Part shown: piece after piece, positions 44,681 through 59,039 of the stretch
Position numbering within the stretch: position 1 is the first letter of the stretch
Layout of the letters: every line of letters begins with the position of its first letter
NCBI RefSeq assembly: GCF_018143015.1
Contig: NC_054740.1
Location: 68,736,356 to 68,800,355 of the forward strand
Direction of reading: 5' to 3'
Source of the DNA: Lytechinus variegatus
Taxonomy: Eukaryota; Echinodermata; Echinoidea; Temnopleuroida; Toxopneustidae
Length of the DNA stretch: 64,000 bases
Translations under genes and position numbers: made by a program
The notes under the pieces: generated by a model
Told to the model about the DNA's origin: nothing
Databases searched by the model: none
What the model saw: the letters and a program-made list of their open reading frames with translations, nothing else

Positions 44681-45705
44681 TTAAATTGTCAGATGACACA
44701 TGTTGATGAAACCCCCTGCAGTGGATTCCCCTTTGATAGTGCAAGCATTGCTTTGATGATTTCTCTTTGAAACTTTGAAATATTTTTGCGAAAGTGATTT
44801 GAAGCAATTTAAATGAGAGAAAAATTGTATTAAATGGATTGATATTACAGTTGCTTGCATTTCTTTGAAATTTACATTGACAATGTATGTTTCGTGATAT
44901 GTAATCATTTCAATATAAGAATTGTGACCAGTATTGACTATTCATGAACCAATGAATAATTGTTTGGGAAAGTATTTCCAACCATTACATTTTTTGTGTA
45001 TTTAACAAAGTATATCTGAACAGAAATTCAACATCTGATTGAGTCTTATTGTATGTACATTTATTAGTCAACAGTTATGAGCTTGTTAAGTCATTCCATT
45101 ATGTATGGGATTTTGAATGAAAAATGAAATAAAATATACATGGAAAACTCTAATAAAAAGATGGCAATTAAAACTGTTTTTAAGTGTTGGTACAGCAAGT
45201 ACAGAACAATAGCCTACAGTTTGCCAATGGGTCTTAATTTCAGGTTATGAAATGTGTCATTTTTTTTGTTCTTGCCTGTCAAATAAAATATGGCAGGCAG
45301 AGCTGTTTGCTGGATGGATTTCCTGAAAGATTGAGAGAAATTGTAATTCATAAAGTATTTATTAGTAATTTGCGAGTAATAAATGTGTCATGTATGAAAA
45401 CATATATTTTCATATATCAAAATATTAGGGCATTGATTAATCAAGCACAGATACATGTATCAAATTTTACCATTCATTGCCCATATCGTCCGCTATGCAG
45501 CTTCTCTTTGTGAGGGATGTCAGCTTCTCAAAAAAAAATCTAGAATTCAAATTAATTTTCATTTAGGCTTGTTATTAACATGTTATTTTCCAACAGTTAC
45601 ACTGCATTTAAAATGATACCTTTCATGTATGCCATTGTATGCTTATGAACATGGTATCAATATTTGTTGATGATAATATTCCATAAAAAACCTTTTTTAA
45701 AAACT
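44681..45705. other. Intergenic, nothing recognised
   Basis: AT-rich with short ORFs of no family resemblance. Confidence 0.4.
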
Positions 45706-45975
45706 AGCGTTGTGGTCTTGTAGTTCTGAATCTCGCCTATGAAATCGAGGGTCACATTTTCCAATTCCAGCTGCGGCGTTGATCCTCAGTGTTCTGCAGT
45801 CAAACCTGAAGGGGTACACGTAAATGGATAAAACGGCAGGAAGTGAATTCCTTACAAAGCTGTGAATCGGAATCGGTAGCCCTTGCCTAGCCAGGGTAAT
45901 TTAGGATCGCCTTGAGCACCTAACAAGGTGGATGTTTGTGGATGTACATACCTCATAATATTATCATCATCTTCA
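45706..45975 (+). mobile_element. SINE-like element (CGCCTTGAGCACCTAA tail)
   Basis: The 5' part GTTGTGGTCTTGTAG has a degenerate box A. The 3' part GCCCTTGCCTAGCCAGGGTA, then CGCCTTGAGCACCTAACAAGGTGGAT, resembles the tail of echinoid SINEs as I remember them. It ends in an AT-rich ATCATC tail. Old and diverged. Confidence 0.5.
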
Positions 45976-47479
45976 TTATACTTGAGTTGTCCTCAAAGCC
46001 AGATAATCAAGATGCAGTTACAATCAGTTAAGTACATCTTCCAACCAATCATTGCAAAGAGGCTTTAGTACACCTATATGCATAGTGAAAATTGTTGAAT
46101 ATTGGGAAGCATATTTTTCATATTTCTCAAGATAATATTTCCTATAAAGCTATGGTATCAAGTCATTGTATTGTCTCCATGTTTGATTTGGTGTACATTT
46201 TTTCTCTAAATAGCGAGTATGAAGCTTGCTGGTTTTACAAAGGGCATTTATTGATAATCTTGTGTTTGTGACACAAAACAGTAACCTCCATCTGTTTTTA
46301 GTGATCTTTCATTAAAACTAGCTTTTCTCAGCCTTCTTTATCTTTGTACAGAGGTCAGGGGAGCTTGATGTAGTGTCAGCTTAACGAACTGGTGATAAAG
46401 GAGCCAACCTTGGCCCTGCAATAGCCTTTGCCTAATTTTTAGGTAGCATGATAATTTGTGGTTTAGAATTCGCAATGCGTTGATTAATTTTCATATTGAA
46501 CATACACAAAAGTTTCAGGAGTATTTAAAAAATAGTTACATGTGTGATTTATGGTTATACTGAGGTGACATATTTTATGCATGATATGTGGATGAATACT
46601 AATTAGCATGCATCCTCATGTCCTGAATTGGTCAATTGGACAGTGTGTTCTAAACCACACGCAACTGCACCCTCTAATTTAGATGTGATTAATGTGATTA
46701 TGTTCAACAGTGAGTTGTAGGTCGGGCATTCGTTTATATCATGGGGATATTATTCAGAGTATGTCCATGGTTATATATATATATAAGTATTTAGAAACTA
46801 TTTCAACAGTCCTGTGCATGTATATGATAAGTCATTTTTGTATAGAATGTAATTATTGATTTTCATTCCATTTCATCTATAAAACAAAAATGGCTAGGAC
46901 AATTGCACTGTTTATTAATGAAGAGAAGGGATTGTACATTTTGACTTGAGATATCTCCCCAGTGGGATATAAATTACTAGTATCATTGAGGAGCTACTAT
47001 CCAGATCATTGCATAAGGTTGTATGTATCAAGATAACTTACACACTGTTTACCATTTAAACAAGAAAACATGAATATAGTTATCTTCTGATATTTTACTT
47101 TCTCTTGTCCAATTATCCACATTCAAATGCAGAGTTTTTCAAGGGAATTGCGTGTCATGATATTTTTTTTTCTTTTAAATGTATATTCTCCATGTCATTC
47201 AGAAAAAAATATGAAATTCTGAAAAGACATCCCTTCAGGGGATATGAAACCTTACATGATTACTTGTCAAAAATTTGATATTTTTTTATTATAATTCAGT
47301 CAATTCAGTAATTCAGGAGGAAGGGTAATCAACAATTAGTATGTACAAGTTTTGGTGATGGTTTAAATATTATGTAATCTATCATATTGTCATTAAATGA
47401 ATAAATAATTATTGTAAGTCACATGGTATTCATTATTGTTATTCATTTATCAATTTATACATTTGGTTTGATGTGTACA
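45976..47479. other. Intergenic, nothing recognised
   Basis: AT-rich and without gene, clear repeat or RNA motif. Confidence 0.4.
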
Positions 47480-47690
47480 TTGTGTGTGAGAGAGAGAGAA
47501 GGAGAGGGGGGGGGTGTGGGAGGTTGGGATGTTGGGATGGCGAGAGGGAACAAGGGGGGGGGCGATGCCAGAGAAAGAACGACTGGTGATCCCTTCTTAC
47601 GCGCCAAACCATATCGCCAATGAATATACAAAATATCACAAGAAAGGGTCACCAGTCATTCTTAAAGTCACTCTTAACTTAATGAAACAC
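47480..47690. repeat. G-rich microsatellite plus partial hairpin MITE
   Basis: 47485-47565 is (GA)n/G-run sequence. 47573-47690 holds ACGACTGGTGATCC facing GGGTCACCAGTCATTCTTAAAG, a partial copy of the 44497 element. Confidence 0.6.
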
Positions 47691-47924
47691 CCATCACGAG
47701 TTGATGAAGATGATTGGATGGGACCAATAAGGGATGGGAAGGGCACCAGAGGCGGAAAGGCGAGAAGCAGTATGAATTGATCAATTCGTCAGCGGATCTA
47801 TTCCCTGCTAGTGGCAGTATAGCTAGTGTGCGGCCCCTAAGACTCCCCACGCCTTCACAGTCGGCAGAACACAGGGATATCATTTTCACCCTTTTTCATT
47901 GACCAATTCGTTCTCGCTCATTTT

Positions 47925-49083
47925 TGTCTCACCTGCGAAGCAAAGTGAGACTATAGGCGCCGCTTTTCCGACGGCGACGGCGACGGCGACGGCGGCGGCG
48001 GCGACGGCGGCGGCGACGGCGGCGCCGGCGGCGGCGGCGGCGGCGTCAACATCAAATCTTAACCTGAGGTTAAGTTTTTGAAATGACGCCATAACTTAGA
48101 AAGTATATGGACCTAGTTAATAAAACTTGGCCATAAGGTTAATCAAGTATACTGAACATCCTATTAGAGTTTCATGTCACATGACCAAGGTCAAAGGTCA
48201 TTTAGGGTCAATGAACTTAGACCATGTTGGAGGAATCAACATCGAAATCTTAACCTGAGGTTAAGTTTTTGAAATGTCATCATAACTTAGAAAATATATG
48301 GACCTAGTTCATGAAACTTGGACATAAGCTTAATCAAGTATCACTAAACATCCTGCATGAGTTTCACGTCACATGACCAAGGTCAAAGGTCATTTAGGGT
48401 CAATGAACTTTGGCCGAATTGGGGATATCTGTTGAATTCCCATCATAACTTTGAAAGTTTATGGATCTGATTCATGAAACTTGGACATAATAGTAATCAT
48501 GCATCACTGAAAATTTTGTGCAAGTTTCAGGTCTCATGATTAAGGTCAAAGGTCATTTAGGGTCAATGAACTTTGGCCGAATCGGGGGTATCTGTTGAAT
48601 TACCATCATAACTTTGAAAGTTTATTTGTCTAGTTCATTAAACTTGGACATTAGAGTAATCAAGTATCACTGAACATCCTGTGCGCGTTTCAGGTCACAT
48701 GACCAAGGTCAAAGGTCAATGAACTTTGGCCGAATAGGGTGTATCTGTTGAATTACCATCATAACTTTGAAAGTTTATGGATCTGATTCATGAAACTTGT
48801 ACATAAGAGTAATCAAGTATCACTGAACATCCTGTTCGAGTTTCAGGTCACATGATCAAGGTCAAAGGTCATGTAAGGTCAATGAACTTTGGCCATGTTG
48901 GGTTTTTTTGTTGAATAACCATCATATCTCTGTAAGTTTATTGGTCTAGTTCATAAAAAGTGGACATAAGAGTAACCATGTATCACTGAACATCTTGTGC
49001 GAGTTAGAGTAGTGTTCAAAGTCAGCACTGCTGCTATATTGAACCGCGTGATGCAGGTGAGACGGCCAGAGGCATTCCACTTG
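47925..49083 (+). mobile_element. GTGAGAC-ended element with ~165-bp DR1 units
   Basis: Opens TTTGTCTCACCTGCGAAGCA, then GTGAGACTATAGGCGCCGC, then a (GGCGAC/GGCGGC)n tract at 47970-48045. About six tandem units follow, each with ATAACTT.GAAAGT.TATGG, CATGAAACTTGGACATAA, GTATCACTGAACATCCTG and CATGACCAAGGTCAAAGGTCA. It closes with GCAGGTGAGACGGCCAGAGG and CACTTG. Perfect AGGTCAAAGGTCA occurs at 48188, 48380, 48543, 48706 and 48859. No ORF. An inverted copy is at 53694-54611. Confidence 0.85.
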
Positions 49084-49189
49084 TTAGGATATATTGAGAC
49101 GAGTTATTACCAGATTTTTTTATAACGCTTCGCGAGTTGTATCGTCATGATTACATCAGCAGAGAGAATTAAAGGAGTGGGCACAGTGT

Positions 49190-49565
49190 CCCCTTCCCCC
49201 CCCCCCCCTTTTTTGAAGCACTGAAAAAGTGCCTTTTTTACGCAAGAAAATGACCACTTACGAACGTGTACTGTGCCCCTTTCACCTGAGGAGGGCCCAT
49301 TTTAGATGTTAACAAGTGCCCTCGTATAGGTGCCATATTTTAGCGAAAATGCCCCCTCTCGAACGTGTTCCTTTTACCAAAGAAAAGTGCCCCTCACCAT
49401 CGTGCTGTGCCCCTTGAGAAGGGCCCGTTTTATGTGTGAGCAAGTTCCCCCTGCCTTCTTGTGCTTATCCCACATCAGTCCCCGCTTTTACCTAAGAAAA
49501 GTGCCCTACACGAACGTGTTCTGTGCATATGCCCCTTTCATCTGATAAGGACCATTCACGTGTTT
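49190..49565. repeat. ~110-bp tandem units (GTGCCCC, CGAACGTGTTCTGTGCC)
   Basis: Three to four units with AAGAAAAGTGCCC, CGAACGTGT.CTGTGCCCCTT and GAGGAGGGCCCATTTTA, preceded by a C-run at 49195-49208. Non-coding. Confidence 0.65.
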
Positions 49566-49973
49566 GAAAAAAGAAATAATCTATTTTTTATTTGTCACTA
49601 CAAAACTTGTAAAGATAATACTACTTGCCTCAAGCTTCATGAGCCATGTGAGTGGGGTAGATAAGTAGAGGCGTACACTGAGATGAGGGGGGGGGGCCTT
49701 GTAGGGCTCCCCCAAATTTTTCACGACCAAGAAATAAAAAGAGAGAAAAGAGTGAAATATGAAATTATTTTCTAAATATTAGTTGTTAAAATTTAACACA
49801 AAATTGGATTTTCATTATAAAATAGTCACAATTTTGTTCGCTTAATTCGCTCGCAACTTCTTATAAATTCAAACCATCTAAAAGAAGATTTTGTCTATTG
49901 TATTTGTGATTAAGTTATGATAAATCATCGCTAAACCCCAGTTTTGTTTTTTTGTGGGACGCACTGTATACAC

Positions 49974-51302
49974 CAGTGGCGTAACTACGGGGGGCATGGG
50001 GGGCACGTGCCCCCCCAATCGGCTGACCAAAAAAAAAAACGGGGAAAAGGAGAAAAAGAGGGAAAAAGGAAGAGAAACGTAGTGGGAAAGAAGACATTAC
50101 TGTTCATTATAATTTTATATTATATCATATTTATGCTATGTTATGGTTATATTACATAAGAATTTTTTTTCATAACTTTATGAGACATAATTTGCTCAGG
50201 GCCTATGTCTTCATTGTTCCTGGGGCCTGTTGCATAAAACTTTTTACCTTAGAAAACTCTGGTAAAAACTGAAAACTAAGGTTAGTCTGATATCTGCTAT
50301 TGACTTTAATACAGGGCAAAAACTCTGGTAAAAACAACCTGAGTTTTCTGAGATAAAAAGTTTTATGCAACGGGCTCCTGGTGCTCGCATTGTCTGTTTA
50401 CCGAGAAATATAATCATGCTATACTAAAACCTCCCGTTTGCAAGTCAACATACACCAAACTGCCAAATATATTTCCTCGCACTTCGAGTTTAATATTATT
50501 GTTTTATGTACAATAGTATATGCTTCTTTTTCATGACTACTTATAGTGATTGCCTCATTTTAAGGTCTTAATATAAAACATTTCCTGTCCGTTCTCACGT
50601 TCGCAGTAGGGGATTGGTGAAATATGTCTGTTCTCCATGAATTCCTAGAATCAGTCCTTAAAATGTCCCTTTTTCTAATCTGAATATCAAAAATTTTCAC
50701 CTCGCGCTTCGCGCTCGCATCACTTGGTTAGTAAACTATGTATGGTCTTCGTGGATTCCTACAAACAAGCCTTAAAATGCCCCTCTTCAGTTCTGAATTT
50801 CCTAAATCTTCAGCTCGCGCTTCGCGCTCGCAAGATTTGATCAGTGAAATGGAAATGTTAAACATGATTACAAGTGCTTTATGTTTAGATGCAATTCTAA
50901 CAAAATCAGCAAGCGCTTATTGGCACTCACATTAGATTACTACGGTGAGATGTGTATAATCTTAATGGATTTCTAAAATATAGTCCTTAAAATCTTCCTA
51001 TTTGGGGGTCAATATTTACAAAAAATTCAGCTCGCACTTCGCGCTCGCATTATTTAGCAAGACAAGTACGTATCATGATTACAAAAGATTGATTACAATG
51101 GCCCTTTTTAGGTCTGAATATAAAAAATTTAATCTCGCGCTTTGCGCTCGCATTATTTGACCAGTGAGAGGCATTTTCGTTTAATGGCACTGTCCTTAAA
51201 ATTTCTCTAATAAGTCAGTATACCAGCAACTTCGCGCGCTCACTTAATGACTCAAAATTTTTGCTGGTACCCCCCAATGCCATGACCCACGGTACGCCAC
51301 TG
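49974..51302. mobile_element. Non-autonomous hAT element, TSD GTATACAC
   Basis: Starts CAGTGGCGTA and ends TACGCCACTG, with perfect 8-bp flanks GTATACAC (49966-49973 and 51303-51310). The interior has C/G-run borders (GGGGGCATGGGGGGCACGTG) and five ~120-bp repeats, each carrying CTCGCGCTTCGCGCTCGCA or a variant (about 50702, 50813, 51030, 51134, 51226). A small hairpin element is inserted at 50221-50385. No transposase frame. Confidence 0.85.
50221..50385. mobile_element. Hairpin MITE nested in hAT element
   Basis: GGCCTGTTGCATAAAACTTT and CTTAGAAAACTCTGG pair with the right half ending AAAGTTTTATGCAACGGGC. TCCTGG abuts both ends. Confidence 0.7.
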
Positions 51303-51310
51303 GTATACAC

Positions 51311-52000
51311 CAAGGCTCCTCTAACATGTCTATAGCCCCCTCAAAAATTTTGGCCCATTACGCCACTGTAGATACGTCATTTTTCTTTTTTTTTATTATA
51401 GTGCCCGTTTCAAAAGAAAACGGTGCCCTTTTTTCCCTGTACCTACCCCCACACCATGCACACATTTTCAACTTCGCTCCACCGCCCCTGGAACCAAAAT
51501 CACGACATATCTCCTCGAACGATCAGATCGTAAATCACTAGTATGAAGATATGAATAAGACCCACCAGAATTTCATTATGCCCGACTGCCCCAGCCCTGT
51601 ACTCTAGCTGTGAGACTTCTCCATCAGGGGCAGATTCCAGGGATTTTCAGGGGGGGGGGGCACATTTTCATCGAGGAAAACATGAAAAAAAAGTTGTCAC
51701 CCGAAAATTAGGCCATTTCATCTACGAAAAAAAACTGACAAGCAAAAAAAGTTTTCACCACAAAAGGACATTTCGTACACAAAAAAATTGGCAAGCAAAG
51801 AAAGAAAGAAAAAAAAAGGTTGTTACCCCAAATTGAAGGAAATTTCATCCACGAAAATTATTGACTAGCAAAAAAAAAACCCCCCTAAAAAGGTCTTCAA
51901 AGGGGAGCACACTTGCGTTTTAACGGCATCTTTACGTTACGAATTTTTATTGTGCCTCCCAAAGGGAAGGGGCACAATCCGGCTATGCCCCCCGATCCGC
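51311..52000. repeat. Solo hAT end and A-rich ~65-bp repeats
   Basis: ATTACGCCACTG at 51358 is another hAT-like terminus without a partner. 51640-51900 holds three to four loose units (CATTTCATCTACGAAAAAAA, TGACAAGCAAAAAAAG) introduced by a G-run at 51651. The same words appear in the element at 54914-55226. Confidence 0.5.
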
Positions 52001-53294
52001 CCGTATTCTCCATGATCTAAATATCTAAATTATCTAAATCTAACAACTCAAAAAAAAATTTAACAATCGTTGGATTTACCTGGTCGCATCAACTGCATCA
52101 GCATGAAATAAAAACAATCGGCGCTTCACGACGCATCAATCTGAGAACAATTTTATGCGTCGTAAGTGATAACGGTTATTGTTATGATGCAATTAAGATA
52201 AAACAAAACAATGTTAAGACTTTCTCTTTTAGTAATTTAATATACATATAAAAATGCAATAGGAAGACAACATACAATTCAGCATAGATAATAAACACAA
52301 CTTGAATATATCAATGATAATCGTCATAAGCAAGCACTGACATAAAAACAGGATTATAATTACAGATTAAAGAAAAATATATATATCATAGGATTACAAT
52401 AAACAGAAAAATTACGCGTATCTACACCAGCATTGAGCATTGAAATACAACCATAGCCTATATTTTCACAAATCAGTTACATTTTGATTTACAGTTACTT
52501 CTTTAAAAAAGTTTGAACTATTAACAAAATCAATTTTCATAATCCATGCCTATATGCTCTGAAAAAAGACAGGTCAAAATAAAAAATCCTAATACATATT
52601 TTCAGATTTTAAGGCCAATACCGACTGCTCTTGTCTGAGTAAAAAAAAAAAAAAAAACCAAACAAACAAACAAAAAAAATACCCAAACATATAATAGCAG
52701 TGAAAGTCGGAATCAGCCAGATTAGTGAACATGGACCAATTAAAAGTTAAATAGATTGCTTTTGACGCCAAACACATAGCTCTTCAGTCACAAATACATG
52801 TGATTTTTTTGTCCATTCTACTTTGTAGAATTCAGACCTAAGTAAAAGATAATACTGACCGCATAGGAAACACAATAGCATTATTTTATTCGATAAAATT
52901 GGTGAAAGATTGATTATCAAACAACGATTTTCTTTAGAACAAAAATATAGATATGGATAATGAAACATTTTCTAATATTACCAAAACAAGAACATGACTA
53001 CTCTCTTTCATTGGTTTGACCTCTTATTTCATGTAGTTCACGTGACACGCGACAAAGAAATGGCAAGATATCGCACTTAGCTTAGATTAAAAAAAAAATG
53101 AATAGCAATAGAGCATCACAAAAGAAAAAAAAGGAAAGGGAAAAAGACGCACTAAACAGGGGATTAGTTAGGTTTTGAGGTAACCTGTGAATTGGTAGGC
53201 CTAGGTGTAAATAAAAATGAGGTGTCTGTTGGGAAAATGATAAATGTTGTTAAAGTTTGATACGCTGGCACAGGGTTGTTGAACTACCACCTGT
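52001..53294. other. Intergenic, nothing recognised
   Basis: AT-rich with A-runs and no gene or defined element. Confidence 0.4.
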
Positions 53295-53340
53295 CGCAAA
53301 AAATGATTACACCGTCGCGATCGGTGTAGTCATTTTTGCG
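53295..53340. repeat. Strong hairpin, CGCAAAAAATGATTACACCG arms
   Basis: Arms of 19-20 bp around the TCGCGA centre. The two arms differ by one substitution and one missing base. Confidence 0.85.
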
Positions 53341-53693
53341 TAGGATCAAGAAGGGCTGTTCCAATTGCTTTGGTCCTTGAGTCCCCCCATTATCAGCAAA
53401 CACTTTTATCGGCAAATGATCACAATGATCGTGATTTTTGCGCAACACGACTTTTGTAAGTTCTCTGCACAGGCAGGACGACGAACTGGGCTTACAAGAG
53501 CCACGTTTCAGGTAAAAAAAAATCAGGTCATATAAAAATGAAATTTTCGCTCGCGCTCGATAACATGGGGCTTCAAATATTCCGTTTTCACGTCAATATG
53601 CACAAATTAAGTCTGCTCTGAATTCTATGTTTTTAATTTTTTTCAGCGAGATAGGCATCCTATTTCACAAATAGTGCAGCTTAATATAACAAA

Positions 53694-54611
53694 CAAGTGG
53701 CACCCCTCTGGCGGTCTCACCTGTATCACGCGATTCAATATAGCAGCAGTGCTGACTTTGACAACTACTATAACTCGCACAAGATGTTCAGTGATACTTG
53801 GTTACTCTTATGTCCACGTTTTACGAACTAGACCAACACACCTACAGAGATACATGTATGATGGTAATTCAACAAATACCCTCAATATGGCCAAAGTTCA
53901 TTGACCTTGATCATATGACCCGAAACTCGCACAGGATGTACTTGATTACTCTTATGTCCAAGTTCCATGAGTCAGATCCATAAACTTTCAAAGTTATGAT
54001 GGTAATTCGACAAATATCCCCATTATGGCCAAAGTTTATTGACCTTTGACTTTGGTCATGTGACCTAAAATGCACACAGGATGTTAAGTGATACTTGATT
54101 ACTCTTATGTCCAAGTTTTATGAACTACACCAATATACTTTCAAAGTTATGATGGCAATTCAACAAATACCCCCAATTTGGGCAAAGTTCATTGACCCTA
54201 AATGACCTTTGACCTTAATCATGTCACCTGAAACTTGCACAGGATGATCAGTGATACTTGATCATGTTGATTACTATTATGTCCAAGTTTCATGGATCAG
54301 ATGCATAAACCTTCTAAGTTATGATGGTAATTCAACAGATAACCCAGTTCGGCCAAAGTTCATTGACCCTAAATGACCTTTGACCTTGGTCATGTGACGT
54401 GGAACTCATGCAGGATGTTCAGTAATACTTGATTAAGCTTATGTCCAAGTTTCATGAACTAGGTCCATATACTTTCTAAGTTATGCTGTCATTTCAAAAA
54501 CTTAACCTTCGGTTAAGATTTTGTGTTGACGCCGCCGCCACTGTCACCGCCGCTCTCGCCGCCGTCAGAAAAGCGGCGCCTATAGTCTCACTCTGCTATG
54601 CAAGTGAGACA
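53694..54611 (-). mobile_element. Inverted copy of GTGAGAC/DR1 element
   Basis: Reverse complement of the 47925-49083 architecture: starts CAAGTGG, CTCTGGCGGTCTCACCTG, and ends with the GCCGCC tract, then AAAGCGGCGCCTATAGTCTCAC and GCAAGTGAGACAAA. Fewer units than the plus copy. Perfect TGACCTTTGACCT at 54203 and 54374, imperfect at 54032. The flanks (CTCGCGCTCG at 53550, CTCGCGCTACACGCATTATTTGG at 54624) suggest it landed in an older hAT copy of the 49974 type. Confidence 0.8.
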
Positions 54612-54913
54612 AAAAAAACTTACCTCGCGCTACACGCATTATTTGGTTAGTGAAACATGTATTCTCTTCATGTTTTCCCATAAACTGTCCTTGAAATGAC
54701 CAAATTTCAGATCAGGACAGTATTTTGGTATTATTGTTTAGTTTGAATCTCAACCTATTTGTAACTATAAAAAGTGCCTATTGAATGTTCTGTTTGTATG
54801 TCGATATCGCTGGCGCTCGCAAAATATATACCCACGCAAATTTTTCGGTTCAAAACTACTTCCACAACTTTTAACCAATTCTCATGAAATTTGGAATGCA
54901 AATTGGTCTAGAG

Positions 54914-55226
54914 CAGGGGCGGAAATCTCTCCCAAAAGGAAGGGGGGACAAGGACAAGCGTCTGAAAAAAAATACCTAAAATTTCAGGTCATTTCGACGA
55001 AAATATATTTGACAAGCAAAAAAAAGAAAAAAAAGAAAAAGGTCTTCTCGTTAAAAAACGCACGTTTTATTCACATTTTCAGTGATATATTTTCTTAGCA
55101 TCACCAAAGACCCAAAATAGTAGGGGGACATTTGATATTGTGTCCCCCTACTATTTTTAGTAGGGGGGACACGTCCCTACTAAAAATAGTAGGGGGGGAC
55201 ACGTCCCCCTGGGATTTCCGCCCATG
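54914..55226. mobile_element. Small non-autonomous hAT element, TSD GTCTAGAG
   Basis: Starts CAGGGGCGGAAATC and ends GATTTCCGCCCATG (14-bp inverted ends, one mismatch), with perfect 8-bp flanks GTCTAGAG at 54906-54913 and 55227-55234. The interior carries A-rich words and a mirrored TGTCCCCCTACTATTTTTAG block at the right end. Confidence 0.85.
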
Positions 55227-55660
55227 GTCTAGAGGTAAAGATGTGCGAGTCACAGTTTTAGCATGTGTCGAAAATTGTGTTGCCAGGGTAGCAACATATT
55301 ACAACAATCAATGTGTAAATATCTTGCGGATTGAAGTACGTAACTACTCATTCATTGAACTATGCTCATGAAATTTGGTACACATAGGTATTAGCTGACG
55401 ATTACCGCATACTTTGACCAAAAACCCAGCTTGGGCATTGCAGGCCTAATTGAAATACAAATTACTTGAACTTATTTAATGCAGTTCCACTCAACCAAAC
55501 AAGCCGACTGGATGTATGTTTTTTCTTTCACTGAAAGCAAATACTTTCGGCACCGAAACCTTCACAGACAAGCGTCAGACGAGTCTGTTGCTTTCTCCCG
55601 TTATCTTTGGTATATGCGCGTATAAAGCAAATGGTCTTGGTATAGACTTCCTACACAACA

Positions 55661-55890
55661 AAAACTGAGGTGCTAACTGGTGTACATAGACACCGTAGAG
55701 GACCACACCAGTCATTTTACACCAAAGGTGATGTCGTGGTGTTATTTCAATATCCAATGTATCAAAACACTTATTTTTGTTTAACTAACACACTTTGGTG
55801 ACATTTTCAAACGCTAGGGTGTAATTTTATCACCTGTTGATGTGGTCTACTATGGACACCAACTGATGTCAGTGTTGACACCTCAGTTTT
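55661..55890. mobile_element. Foldback element, AAAACTGAGGTG ends
   Basis: AAAACTGAGGTG at the left faces CACCTCAGTTTT at the right. Inner words TGGTGTACATAGACACC/TGGACACCAACTGATG and GTAAAATGA/GGTGTAATTTTA also pair. It ends 65 bp from the protease stop codon. Confidence 0.7.
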
Positions 55891-55955
55891 TAAAATGTAT
55901 ATAAGCCCCCATCAATCAGCATTCTCCGACCAGGTGATGCACGTCGATATCATCG

Positions 55956-59039
<3,084 letters not shown>

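Noticed and set aside
47886..48092. Ala/Val-rich or Ala/Thr-rich ORFs
   Set aside because: They are translations of the (GGCGAC/GGCGGC)n tract in the repeat element and have no independent support.
49330..49664. Cys/Pro-containing ORFs
   Set aside because: Fall in the GTGCCCC tandem repeat, with no conserved pattern beyond the repeat itself.
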